A stretch of DNA of 64,000 nt from Methylonatrum kenyense (GTDB lineage: Bacteria > Pseudomonadota > Gammaproteobacteria > Nitrococcales > Aquisalimonadaceae), in the NCBI RefSeq assembly GCF_023195885.1, contig NZ_JALPKO010000006.1:62001-126000 (forward strand), given 5' to 3'. How positions within the stretch are numbered: position 1 is the stretch's first letter; every line of letters begins with the position of its first letter. Positions 49,296 through 59,435 of this stretch are shown one piece after another. Below the pieces are notes generated by a model. It was not told the origin of the DNA. It saw nothing but the letters and a program-made list of their open reading frames with translations, and ran no database searches. The position numbers and the translations under genes are program-made.

Positions 49296-49303
49296 ATAGG
49301 CCC

Positions 49304-50377
49304 ATGTCATACCGCCTCGTGAGAAGTCTGTTGTTCCGGCTGGATCCGGAAACCGCGCACGACATCAGTCTCGGATTGTTGTCGGCGACTGCGCCGTTGC
49401 GTCTGCCCAGGTTGCTGAGTGGACCCCGGCCGAAAATGGAACGGCAGCTGCTGGGGCTGCGTTTCCCGAATCCCGTGGGTCTCGCGGCGGGGCTCGACAA
49501 GAACGGCGACCATCTGCGGGCGCTGTCGGACCTGGGCTTCGGTTTCCTGGAGGTCGGCACGGTGACGCCGCGGCCCCAGAACGGTAACCCGCGACCACGC
49601 ATGTTCCGGTTGCCGCGCGACGGAGCCTTGATCAACCGGATGGGGTTCAACAACAAGGGCGTGGATCACCTGGTGCAGCGCGTGCAGAGCGCACGCTTCC
49701 GGGGGATTCTGGGCATCAACATCGGCAAGAACGCGGACACGCCGGCGGACCGGGCCATCGACGATTACGTGCACTGCCTGCAGAAGGTCTATCCGTACGC
49801 CAGTTACATCGCGGTTAATGTGTCCTCACCAAACACGAAAGGACTGAGGGACCTGCAACACGGCAGCCGTTTTGACGATTTGCTGGCGACACTCAAATGC
49901 GAGCAGTTGCAACTCAGCCTCACCTGGAACCGGTATGTGCCGATTGTCGTGAAGATTTCTCCGGACATGGATGATGAGCAGTTGCGAGGGCTCGCCGACG
50001 CACTGCTGCGGCACCGAATGGATGCCGTTGCCGCAACCAATACCACCGTGGATCGCGACGCGGTGATCGGACATCGTCACGGCAATGAGGCAGGGGGGCT
50101 TAGTGGCCGCCCGCTGCTGGCCAGAAGCACGGCAACCATCAGCCTGCTGTCGGAACACCTGCACGGCGCATTACCCATTATCGGGATCGGCGGAATCAAC
50201 CGGGGTAGCGATGCGGTGATGAAACTGCGCGCTGGTGCAAGTCTGGTGCAACTGTATACCGGCTTCGTGTACCGCGGTCCCCGATTGATCCGTGAATGTG
50301 TGACTGCCATGCGGCACATGGACGAGCCCGTTCGATCCGTGCCGGAAGAGCTGGCCGACGAGGTCGTTGCCGAATAG
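49304..50377 (+). CDS. pyrD: Dihydroorotate dehydrogenase (quinone), class 2
   Basis: Membrane-associated flavoenzyme of pyrimidine synthesis that passes electrons to quinone. 357 residues. The N-terminal RSLLFRLDPETAHDISLGLL helix is the class 2 membrane-binding part. FMN/orotate motifs: GLAAGLDKNG, NRMGFNNKG, GINIGKN, the catalytic Ser in VNVSSPNTKGLR, and IIGIGGINRGSDA. Its promoter region is largely an inverted-repeat element, whose right end is 8 bp before the ATG, so the ribosome site must use CATAGG at the element border. Confidence 0.96.
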   Translation: MSYRLVRSLLFRLDPETAHDISLGLLSATAPLRLPRLLSGPRPKMERQLLGLRFPNPVGLAAGLDKNGDHLRALSDLGFGFLEVGTVTPRPQNGNPRPRMFRLPRDGALINRMGFNNKGVDHLVQRVQSARFRGILGINIGKNADTPADRAIDDYVHCLQKVYPYASYIAVNVSSPNTKGLRDLQHGSRFDDLLATLKCEQLQLSLTWNRYVPIVVKISPDMDDEQLRGLADALLRHRMDAVAATNTTVDRDAVIGHRHGNEAGGLSGRPLLARSTATISLLSEHLHGALPIIGIGGINRGSDAVMKLRAGASLVQLYTGFVYRGPRLIRECVTAMRHMDEPVRSVPEELADEVVAE

Positions 50378-50557
50378 GACCCTTGCGCCGGACGTGCAAG
50401 CCCGCCGACAATACCCGCGCGACGGACTAAGTCGGCGTCCAGCGGGTCGGACGATACGCGGGCAGCACGACAGTGCACCGCAGCAATGCCTCCCTCTCTG
50501 CGCCGAGCCGGGCCTCAATGGCCAGCGGCGGCGCACAATGAGGCAGGCAAAGAATAC

Positions 50558-50645
50558 GGAGAGGTGGCAGAGCGGTCGAATGCGGCGGTCTTGAAAACCG
50601 TTGGCCCGCAAGGGCCCGGGGGTTCGAATCCCTCCCTCTCCGCCA
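50558..50645 (+). tRNA. tRNA-Ser (anticodon TGA)
   Basis: 88-nt class II tRNA. The acceptor stem pairs GGAGAGG with CCTCTCC, followed by G and an encoded CCA. Anticodon stem GCGGT/ACCGT encloses the loop CTTGAAA with anticodon TGA. A long variable arm (TGGCCCGCAAGGGCCCG) and T-arm GGGGGTTCGAATCCC follow. All are as expected for serine. Confidence 0.95.
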
Positions 50646-50858
50646 TCAACAATCAGGGAATCGAACCCCCCGGACAGACAAATCGGTTCGACTCCCGAAG
50701 CGCAGCGGAGGGAGCCCGCAGCCGCGGAGCGGCAAGAAATCCTTCCCTCTCCGCCATCAACAATCAGGGAATCGAACCCCCCGGACAGACAAGTCGGTTC
50801 GACTCCCGAAGCGCAGCGGAGGGAGCCCGCAGCCGCGGAGCGGCAAGAAATCCCTCCC
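50641..50858. repeat. Tandem 111-bp repeat directly after tRNA-Ser
   Basis: Two head-to-tail copies (50641-50751 and 50752-about 50858) differ at only two or three positions. Each starts with the last tRNA bases CGCCA then TCAACAATCAGGG. Each contains an inverted T-arm-like GGAATCGAACCCCC, a forward T-arm-like CGGTTCGACTCC, and ends with a copy of the tRNA 3' end (CCTCTCCGCCA at the first copy's end). The array looks like repeated duplication of tRNA 3' sequence. It is open in several frames, which gives spurious proteins. Confidence 0.85.
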
Positions 50859-51066
50859 CCTGTGCTGCAACCATCCCCGGTTCGCCTTCTTGCCGACCCG
50901 CCAAGGTTGTCTCTCCGGAAAGTGATCGGATTTCCGTCGGTGTTGTCCACCCAGGGGGCGCGAGCTTTTCACTGCATTAGCCGTTCCGCGGGCGCAGAGC
51001 CCCGGGCGGGGGTAGTGGACAACGCTTCGACGTTCGGCGCATGTTTTCCCAGCGTTGCAAGTCAGG
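50859..51066. other. Non-coding stretch upstream of the Nudix gene
   Basis: About 208 bp between the tandem repeats and the CoA pyrophosphatase gene. No gene, clear promoter or element end recognised. Confidence 0.4.
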
Positions 51067-51675
51067 ATGAATCGGGCATTGGATGAGCTGAGTCCAGAGG
51101 TGCAGTTGCGTCAGCGGCTGATGCTGGCAGGCGAAGTGTCGCCACGGTCGCCGTTTGCGCTGGACTGGTCCGGGGCACGGGAAGCTGCGGTGCTGCTCGC
51201 GGTGATGCAGCGTGAGGCGGGATCCACTGTACTTTTGACGCGACGCAGTGATGAGCTGCCGCATCACGCCGGCCAGATCAGCTTACCGGGTGGGCGCGTC
51301 GAGGCCGGTGACAAATCCGTGGTCGACACTGCGTTGCGCGAGGCCATGGAAGAGGTCGGGTTGGCGGCGAACCGGGTTGAAACACTCGGCCATTTCGGCC
51401 CGTTCCAGACCGGCACCGGTTTCATCGTGCATACCGTCCTGGGCCTCGTGGCGGAGCCGCCGCTCCTGACTCCGGATCCAAGAGAGGTCGCAGACGTCGT
51501 CGAACTGCCGCTAGCGGTCGCACTGGATCCCTGCGCGTACCAGCCGCACCTGTTGCGACGCGGCGAAAGAACGTATTCAGGATTCGCCATCGACTTTGAA
51601 GGCCACCGGATATGGGGCGCGACAGCGTGTATCCTGCGTTGTCTGATGGAGAGTACCCTGCGGGCCGAGCGTTAA
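51067..51675 (+). CDS. Nudix CoA pyrophosphatase
   Basis: 202-residue Nudix hydrolase of the CoA diphosphatase (NudL/UPF0035) branch. The branch-specific LLTRRSDELPHHAGQISLPGG precedes the Nudix box GGRVEAGDKSVVDTALREAMEEVGL, which coordinates Mg. It would cleave CoA or acyl-CoA to phosphopantetheine and 3',5'-ADP. ATG at 51067; a TTG at 51055 is possible. The TAA stop is the TA and first base of an inverted-repeat element. Confidence 0.92.
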   Translation: MNRALDELSPEVQLRQRLMLAGEVSPRSPFALDWSGAREAAVLLAVMQREAGSTVLLTRRSDELPHHAGQISLPGGRVEAGDKSVVDTALREAMEEVGLAANRVETLGHFGPFQTGTGFIVHTVLGLVAEPPLLTPDPREVADVVELPLAVALDPCAYQPHLLRRGERTYSGFAIDFEGHRIWGATACILRCLMESTLRAER

Positions 51676-51947
51676 GGAAACACGGATTTATTCGCACGCC
51701 TGCGTTGGAGTCCACATTTTTTCCGAGCAAGGCGCGCTGCGCAGCGCCGCAGTTACTCTGCGGTCAAGCAGCGCAACACAGCATTCGGGGAAAATGCGGC
51801 CCAACCCGAAGGGCCCGGCCGGTTTTGGCCCCTGGCGGCGTTGCGTCCCCGGCCCGGTAGCTAGGGCTACCGAACCGGCACCGCGCCTTGCCAGATGACC
51901 AAAACCGGTCGCGGGCGCAGACGCGGGAATAGATCCGTGTTTCCTTA
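51673..51947. mobile_element. Small inverted-repeat element (MITE-like), second full copy
   Basis: 275 bp, strongly similar along its length to the copy at 11070-11345 (shared runs GGCGCGCTGCGCAGCGCCGC, CCCAACCCGAAGGGCCCGG, GCCAGATGACCAAAACCGG). The left end TAAGGAAACACGGATTTA supplies the Nudix gene stop codon. The right end TCCGTGTTTCCTTA is followed directly by AGGAAATGCTGA, so two element ends stand back to back sharing one TA. No coding capacity. Confidence 0.88.
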
Positions 51948-52038
51948 AGGAAATGCTGAGAACCGGATATGGAGTTTCGCTAATCGTCGAATCGGGCCAT
52001 TATATCCTCATGGTCATCGAGTCTTTGGATGTGAACTC
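51948..52038. promoter_or_regulatory. Leader region of the L,D-transpeptidase gene
   Basis: 91 bp that start with a solitary element end (AGGAAATGCTGAGAACC). They include an AT-rich CCATTATATCC that could hold a -10 hexamer. I see no confident -35. Confidence 0.3.
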
Positions 52039-53139
52039 ATGAATCGAGCAAGTGATTCGTTTTCAATGACCGGCATGCTCCTCGCCTTTGCGATGAGCAT
52101 GCCGTTTCTGGCTGCGGCCTCGGTTCAGGCCATGGATGAAGAGGTCGATGGCACCCAGGTTGATATTTCCGAGTCCGCGCAGGAGCAGGCGGACGAGGAC
52201 GCGGCGCTGAAGGAGCGCAGGCAGCGAAACGCGTTTCCGTTGCCGCCGAATGACGTCGATGTGGTGGGTGAGATCCAGATTGTCGAGGCGCGCGACGAGG
52301 ACACCCTGCTGGATATCGGTCGTCGTTACGGGATCGGTTTCGAAGCCATGCGTATGGCGAACCCGGGTGTGGATATCTGGATCCCGGGCGAGGGCACCGA
52401 AGTCGTGATCCCCAGCCGCTATATCCTGCCGCCTGGACCCCGCAAGGGACTGGTCATCAATCTGCCGGAAATGCGGATGTACTACTATCCGGAGCCGAAA
52501 CCGGGTGAGCGACCGGTGGTGGAAACCTATGCGATCAGTGTCGGCCGCCTGGACTGGAGTACGCCAATCGGCACTACGCGGGTTACCGGGCACGTGAAGG
52601 ATCCTGCCTGGTATCCGCCGGCATCGGTGCGTGAGCGCCACGCCAACGAGGGCCGGAGTCTGCCGCGACGGGTGGACCCGGGGCCGGACAACCCGCTTGG
52701 CCGGCATGCGATCGGGCTGGATATCCCGAGCTACTTCATTCACGGGACCAACCGGCCCGCAGGCGTGGGCATGCGCGTGACCCATGGCTGTATCCGGATG
52801 TTTCCGGAAGACATCGAGTACATCTTCAATCGCCTGCCGCGTGGCACCGAAGTCCGGATCATGAACGAGCCGTACAAGGTTGGTTGGGCCTCGGGTCAGT
52901 TGTTCGTGCAGGCGTTCCCGCCGATGGAGGAGGACGACCTCGATGAGGCAAGGTCCTACAACAAGGCTGTCCAGGAAGTGGTGAAGGTGCTTGATCAGCA
53001 TCCAGCCGGACGGGTGGATCGGGATCAGTTGCGGGCTGCGATACAGACGAGCAATGGTCTTCCGGTGGCGATTCTCGAGGAGCCGGGACGGGACACGCGG
53101 GACGTCGCACGCGGTCAGGAGTCACCGTCACTTTGGTGA
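52039..53139 (+). CDS. L,D-transpeptidase (YkuD domain) with N-terminal LysM-like region
   Basis: Periplasmic cell-wall enzyme of the ErfK/YbiS/YcfS type, making 3-3 crosslinks or attaching lipoproteins to peptidoglycan. 366 residues; signal peptide with core MLLAFAMSMPFLAAASVQA. LysM-like EARDEDTLLDIGRRYGIGFEAMRMANPGVD, then YkuD domain from about residue 133 (KGLVINLPEMRMYYYPEP). The catalytic site is IHGTNRPAGVGMRVTHGCIRMFPEDI with the nucleophilic Cys. An OprI/Lpp-like lipoprotein and a second transpeptidase lie 5 kb downstream. Confidence 0.93.
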   Translation: MNRASDSFSMTGMLLAFAMSMPFLAAASVQAMDEEVDGTQVDISESAQEQADEDAALKERRQRNAFPLPPNDVDVVGEIQIVEARDEDTLLDIGRRYGIGFEAMRMANPGVDIWIPGEGTEVVIPSRYILPPGPRKGLVINLPEMRMYYYPEPKPGERPVVETYAISVGRLDWSTPIGTTRVTGHVKDPAWYPPASVRERHANEGRSLPRRVDPGPDNPLGRHAIGLDIPSYFIHGTNRPAGVGMRVTHGCIRMFPEDIEYIFNRLPRGTEVRIMNEPYKVGWASGQLFVQAFPPMEEDDLDEARSYNKAVQEVVKVLDQHPAGRVDRDQLRAAIQTSNGLPVAILEEPGRDTRDVARGQESPSLW

Positions 53140-53179
53140 TTTTCGGAGGCTGACGGCAATCCGGCTGTTCTTCGACAAG

Positions 53180-53460
53180 AGACGCGCACGCGGTCGACAG
53201 CCTCGCGGCCGAATTTCGCCACGACATTGAAGAGGTCGTAGACCACGGCGGCGTTCGGGTAGTGGTGCTGCACCTCACGGTCCATGGCCGTCCATGGCCT
53301 CGATGCGTTTACAGGCTTGCTTGCCCGGCCATTCAAAGAACGGGCGCACCGCGGCGCGCGAGCGCCCCTCGCCAACCCACAAGACCTGTTGGTGTCGGCA
53401 GAGATGGCCACCGTGGCGTAGCGGCGGCCCTTGTGGAGGGAAAACGCATCCATGATCAGG
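53180..53460 (-). mobile_element. ISL3-family transposase remnant (middle section)
   Basis: On the minus strand, two frames must be joined to read DAFSLHKGRRYATVAI, then LWVGEGRSRAAVRPFFEWPGKQ, then DREVQHHYPNAAVVYDLFNVVAKFGREAVDRVRV. These are consecutive pieces of the DDE core of ISL3 transposases. At least two frameshifts and no N- or C-terminal parts: a dead fragment. It abuts the methylamine island on its left side. The flanks (53140-53180, 53460-53520) show nothing further. Confidence 0.8.
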
Positions 53461-53516
53461 CGTCGGGACCGGCTCAGGTCCGGCGCCTGGAGATGACGAC
53501 GCAGCCGACATGAACC

Positions 53517-53548
53517 AAAAAAGGGTTGGCCCGGCCAAAGGCCGGACC
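53517..53548 (-). terminator. Rho-independent terminator after the amine dehydrogenase gene
   Basis: Read on the minus strand: a 9-bp stem GGTCCGGCC/GGCCGGGCC with loop TTT, then AACCCTTTTTTGG. It lies 35-66 bp after the stop codon of the dehydrogenase gene. Confidence 0.75.
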
Positions 53549-53582
53549 ACACGTCTTCCCCTTCAGGGCTTTGCCGGAAACC

Positions 53583-55850
<2,268 letters not shown>

Positions 55851-55894
55851 TTAAACAGTTAAACCAACAATGCGAAACATAAGGTGCATGTTTT

Positions 55895-55915
55895 CTGTAG
55901 AAACAAGACCTACAG
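55895..55915. promoter_or_regulatory. Inverted repeat upstream of the amine dehydrogenase gene
   Basis: CTGTAG and CTACAG are perfect inverses with a 9-bp spacer, about 100 bp upstream of the dehydrogenase start, in the 220-bp gap between it and the GcvT-like gene. It could be an operator; no regulator is encoded nearby. Confidence 0.35.
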
Positions 55916-56013
55916 ATCCAGAAACACCGGTGAAGGTATGACGCATAGTTACCGTCCACATTACATGCCCAGATCGTCGTTTATGGTGGGCCCTGATTAC
56001 AGGAAAACAGTCG

Positions 56014-57117
56014 CTATTTCTTGGTAATTCGAAGTCGCATAGGATCGTAAAACGGGCAACGGACGACGTTTCCGTCATAAACGGTACCATCCGGGTTTTT
56101 TACCTGAATCGTCGTGCCGAGCGCCTGGGCTGCAGGCTTGAGATGGGCAAGAGCGACCGACTGCATGAGGAACCGACTGTAGATGGGGCTTGTGACCAAA
56201 CCTGCGTCCTGATCGCCCACCAGGATGGTCGCACCGGCCTCCACCGCCACCTCATGGCGCACCCAGATGCCGCCCAGGCGAAACCGTTCCTTGCCCCTGG
56301 CGGCCAGAACCGCCGCACGGCCTCGATAATCACCCTCGGTTGCGATGGTCCACCCCAGACCTACTTCCCAGGGTGTGACGTCTCCCTCGGGCATATCCAG
56401 CGGGTAGAACAGCAGTCCTGCCTCGGTTCGCATGGTGTTGAGCGCCGTCCAGGAACCAGGCATCAGACCGTGGTCCCTGCCAGCATCGACGACTGCATCC
56501 CACAATTTGCCCGCGTCGTCGGCACGGCAGTAGATCTCAATGCCATGCTCTCCGGTGAAACCGCCGCAAAGGACTCGTACCTGGCAGCCGAACAGCGTCG
56601 TCTCGACATGCTCGAACCAGCTCAGCTTGAAAAGATCCTGCGCGCAGTGCGGTTGGAGCACCGCGGCGGCTCGGGGTCCCTGAACAGCGAGAATATTGAG
56701 GTCGTCCTCCCAACGGACATTAGCATCGCGTCCCTCCGCGCTCGCACGCAGGTTATCGGGGGTTGCGCCTCCGCCATGGCAAAGCAGGAAGACGTCATCC
56801 GCGGCACGCAACACGATGACGTCGTCGACGATATGCCCCGCGTCATTGAGTTCGCTGGCAACCCGAGCGGAACCCACAGCAAGTGCCTGACAATCGCAGC
56901 TGAGCAGATGATCAACCACCACAGCGGCCTCCGGCCCACCCACCCGCGCGGTGAGTACCGCCGACAGATCAAACAGGCCGGCGCGGGTGCGGGTGGCCGC
57001 CACCTCGTCGAATGGATCGCTGGCGTAGGACCAGGGCACGGCCATATCGTTATAGGATCCGCCGCCGAGATCCGAACCAAGCGCACGGTGTCGCGAATCC
57101 AGGACATTGTTACGCAT
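56014..57117 (-). CDS. GcvT-like aminomethyltransferase-family protein
   Basis: 367-residue tetrahydrofolate-binding protein of the GcvT family. The family Asp lies in NDAGHIVDDVIV, and GFTGEHGIEIYC and TMRTEAGLLFYPLDM match the folate-site region. A C-terminal GcvT barrel follows. The rest of the glycine cleavage system (gcvH, gcvP) is absent. The gene lies upstream of the amine dehydrogenase on the same strand. I infer that it moves the one-carbon unit released from the amine onto tetrahydrofolate, like the GcvT-like parts of other methylamine systems. Start fixed by AAGGAG at 57118-57135. Confidence 0.82.
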   Translation of the reverse strand: MRNNVLDSRHRALGSDLGGGSYNDMAVPWSYASDPFDEVAATRTRAGLFDLSAVLTARVGGPEAAVVVDHLLSCDCQALAVGSARVASELNDAGHIVDDVIVLRAADDVFLLCHGGGATPDNLRASAEGRDANVRWEDDLNILAVQGPRAAAVLQPHCAQDLFKLSWFEHVETTLFGCQVRVLCGGFTGEHGIEIYCRADDAGKLWDAVVDAGRDHGLMPGSWTALNTMRTEAGLLFYPLDMPEGDVTPWEVGLGWTIATEGDYRGRAAVLAARGKERFRLGGIWVRHEVAVEAGATILVGDQDAGLVTSPIYSRFLMQSVALAHLKPAAQALGTTIQVKNPDGTVYDGNVVRCPFYDPMRLRITKK

Positions 57118-57433
57118 CTCAAATACTCCTTATCTGGTGGCGTGACTCTGTGTTTCTTCTCCTTGAGTCAAGTTCCGTGCCAATGGGCAAGGAAAAATGC
57201 ACAAGCCCAGTCAGGCTGTGACGCGGACGGGTGACTACTCCATTTTTTGCCGAGAGGAGAATGCAGAAACGATTCAAGATGAATCAGTTCTGCGCCAGTG
57301 TGTGTCATTTTCGCGAAATGAGAAACGAGAACGAAACAAAAAGAGATTCAGACACTTTAAAATGGATCCAAAAACGGGCGTTGATTTGTTCGCGTCCTCA
57401 CGACAGACTGATCAGTTTTTCCGGAAAAAAGGT
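57118..57433. promoter_or_regulatory. AT-richer regulatory region upstream of the GcvT-like gene
   Basis: 316 bp without a supported gene, visibly lower in GC than its neighbours. It contains a 31-bp imperfect palindrome at 57263-57293 and TTTCGCGAAA at 57309-57318. It ends at the ISL3 remnant. No glycine riboswitch could be matched to its consensus. Confidence 0.5.
57263..57293. promoter_or_regulatory. 31-bp imperfect palindrome, candidate operator
   Basis: Arms GCAGAA/TTCTGC and GATTCA/TGAATC flank a 3-bp centre (AGA), with only the two AC/AG positions between the arms unpaired. It lies 146 bp upstream of the GcvT-like start. It could be a repressor or activator site, or a hairpin in the leader RNA. 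Confidence 0.55.
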
Positions 57434-58255
57434 TCACCGCGCTTTACAGGGAAAGGCGGCCTTGATCTTGAGGAAGAAGTAGTCGGCATCTCGGTAGCAG
57501 TAAGTCATGCGCCTGATGACCTTGATCCGGTTGTTCATACCCTCGAGGACGCAGGTGCTGAGGCGATAGCGGGCGCTGGCGACGTTACCCCGGAGGTAGG
57601 GTCGCAGGCGCTTGGCGAAACGCATGACCGGTAGCAAGCCGCTGCACATGGCGAGTTGGTACCAGCTGCCCCAACGGCGTTTGGCTTCCTCCTCGGACGG
57701 TGGGTACCAGGGCTCCTTGAGTTGGGTTTTCAGCACATCGATGGTTATCAGCGGAGCATTCGCGGCGAGCAACTCGTCGAGTCTTTGGGGCTTGCTCGCC
57801 GGTGAGGTTGTCGCGGTTGCGCAGGAGCAGCCAGCGACTGCGCTTGATGACTCGGCGCGCGTGCTTGGACCGTGTGCCAGTGCAGGCCCAACGGCTCGGC
57901 CACATGACGCACCGGCTTCAGTCGCACCAGGGCTTCACCCCAGTCGACCATCGCCTGCGTGGGGCACGGCGGCCGGTCAGCCAGGCAATGCGCGCCCGGC
58001 GCGGCCCAGAGCGCGGGCACCGGACACGGTGGACCGGCGCCTCAAGGTAAACCCCGTACGACAACAGATCGCGTTCGCGACCCCGGCGGATGGCGACATC
58101 GCGGACGAGGAATGTGGCTTGGCCGCATGGCCGCAGATGGGTGGATGATCCGCCATCGGACGGAGACGAATCCGCAGTGTCTGCTCGTCAAGGAGCTGAT
58201 GCTGTGCTCGTTCAGAACCTTCCCAGAACAGCCCCAGAGGATTAGCCTCCGTCAC
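57434..58255 (-). mobile_element. ISL3-family transposase remnant (N- and C-terminal sections)
   Basis: On the minus strand, an N-terminal section begins at 58255 (MTEANPLGLFWEGSERAQHQ, then DHPPICGH). It continues to VRHVAEPLGLHWHTV near 57890. It jumps without the catalytic middle to ARRVIKRSRWLLLRNRDN, and, after a frameshift, ends in LLAANAPLITIDVLKTQLKEPWY, CVLEGMNNRIKVIRRMTY and DADYFFLKIKAAFP. The missing middle corresponds to the separate fragment at 53180-53460. Not functional. Confidence 0.82.
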
Positions 58256-58363
58256 GGCGGTAGTCCTTTGTGGTGGTCATCGGTCGGAGTGGTGCCCAAC
58301 CGAATTTAGCCCACTGAGCCACCGCCCCCTTGGCTCAGCTTTCACGCTGATCTGCGATGAACC
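58256..58363. other. Non-coding gap after the ISL3 remnant
   Basis: Contains the outer end of the IS remnant (around CCAACCGAATTTAGCCCACTG). No gene or clear terminal inverted repeat recognised. Confidence 0.35.
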
Positions 58364-58365
58364 CA

Positions 58366-58397
58366 AAAAAAAGCCCCGCACCAGGCGGGGCTTTTTG
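58366..58397 (-). terminator. Rho-independent terminator of the OprI-like lipoprotein gene
   Basis: Stem AGCCCCGC/GCGGGGCT with loop ACCAG. Read on the minus strand it is followed by eight T. It starts about 20 bp after the lipoprotein stop codon. Confidence 0.9.
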
Positions 58398-58415
58398 CAT
58401 TCCCGATGAAGCGTC

Positions 58416-58697
58416 TTACTTCATCATGGATTCTTCGAACATCCGGTCGATCTTCTGGTTCAGTTCGTCGATCCGCTCGCTGTTCCGGTTGGCACGATTC
58501 TGCGCGGAGGTGGCAGTGCGATTTGCCTCGGCCGCATCGGTACGAGCCTGGTTGGCAGTGGAAAGGGCTTCATCAGCCTTGGCGTTCACGTCTTCCAGCG
58601 TCAGCTCGTCATCAGCGGTGGTTGCGCAACCCACGACAAAGGCGAGGGCGGCGCCCAGAGCGGAAACCTTCAGCAGCTTGCTCAAGCTATCGGTCAT
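58416..58697 (-). CDS. OprI/Lpp-like outer membrane lipoprotein
   Basis: 93-residue small lipoprotein. Signal peptide with lipobox FVVGC (Cys 24), then an alanine-rich heptad coiled coil (AKADEALSTANQARTDAAEANRTATSAQNRANRNSERIDEL) as in Pseudomonas OprI, ending MFEESMMK. Trimeric alanine-zipper lipoproteins of this type tether the outer membrane to peptidoglycan when the C-terminal Lys is crosslinked; the last residue here is Lys. The ATG at 58697 has AAGGAG upstream. An L,D-transpeptidase that could do the crosslinking is encoded 180 bp upstream. Confidence 0.88.
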   Translation of the reverse strand: MTDSLSKLLKVSALGAALAFVVGCATTADDELTLEDVNAKADEALSTANQARTDAAEANRTATSAQNRANRNSERIDELNQKIDRMFEESMMK

Positions 58698-58874
58698 TTC
58701 ACTGTCTCCTTGCGTATCAACGTTGTTGTCGTGCCAGTCCCCCATGACCAGCAACTCGAAATCATTCTAGGACCAATAACGCACCTTGCAAAGGTGTTCC
58801 GTTCATTTATCGAAAATAAAGCAAAGATTCAACGGGATGACCGGGAACCTGTTACCAAAAAGCGACATTCCGGC

Positions 58875-59435
58875 CTATTGAACAACGACCCGGGTCCCAA
58901 TTTCGACCATCTCAAGCAGATCCTCGATCTGGGAATCCGTGAGGGCCACACAGCCTCTGGTCCAGTCCGACACGGCGTGTACGTCCGCATCCGCTTTACC
59001 GACCCCGTGAATCCCGATATGGCCGCCGAGATCCGTTGTCTGGGGCGGGACGCGGTTGGAGCGGAGCGAATCGGTGACCTGCAGGAACTGGTCGATTCCG
59101 AGTTTACCGTTGGCATAGGCCTTTCTGGTGTGTTCGAAATCCGGAAAATCGAGTCCCAGGAAAATGTGGAACTGGCTCTCCTCGTTAATCCAGTGAATTC
59201 GGAACTCTCCCAATGGCGTGGTGTTGTCGCCGCGGCTGCGCACGGTCGATGTTCCGCCACGCCCGATCGCCGCGCCTTCGAATGTACGTACTGTGTTTTC
59301 GCCGTCATAGACGGCCACCGTTTTCTTGGCGGTGTCCACCAGCACCCAGCGTTCGGTGGCGGACACGGACAGCACAGGGATCAGAAGGAGGATGAACAGA
59401 AGGACCAGTCGCAGGGCAATCGGTTGAGACCACAT
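58875..59435 (-). CDS. L,D-transpeptidase family protein (YkuD domain), short form
   Basis: 186 residues with an N-terminal signal/anchor (LRLVLLFILLLIPVLSVSA). The YkuD domain starts at WVLVDTAKKTVAVYDGE. The active site is GGHIGIHGVGKADADVHAVSDWTRGCVALTDSQIEDL, with the nucleophilic Cys and upstream His. Proteins of this short form are often annotated as murein L,D-transpeptidase. Its start overlaps the stop of the glutaredoxin-like gene (TGATG). May act on peptidoglycan or on the neighbouring lipoprotein. Confidence 0.9.
   Translation of the reverse strand: MWSQPIALRLVLLFILLLIPVLSVSATERWVLVDTAKKTVAVYDGENTVRTFEGAAIGRGGTSTVRSRGDNTTPLGEFRIHWINEESQFHIFLGLDFPDFEHTRKAYANGKLGIDQFLQVTDSLRSNRVPPQTTDLGGHIGIHGVGKADADVHAVSDWTRGCVALTDSQIEDLLEMVEIGTRVVVQ

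Noticed and set aside
50171-51086. Open frames on both strands through the tRNA-Ser downstream repeats (translations with repeated SAAAGSLRCASG-like units)
   Set aside because: They are read-through of the tandem 111-bp repeat and tRNA sequence; such proteins are well-known false predictions beside tRNA genes.
57118-57433. Glycine riboswitch upstream of the GcvT-like gene
   Set aside because: CTCTCGGCAAAAAATGGAG on the minus strand loosely resembles one conserved arm, but the other conserved aptamer segments could not be found, and this GcvT-like protein is not part of a glycine cleavage operon.
57197-57634. Plus-strand open frame of 145 codons
   Set aside because: It runs through the regulatory region into the antisense of the ISL3 transposase remnant and has no ribosome site or family similarity.
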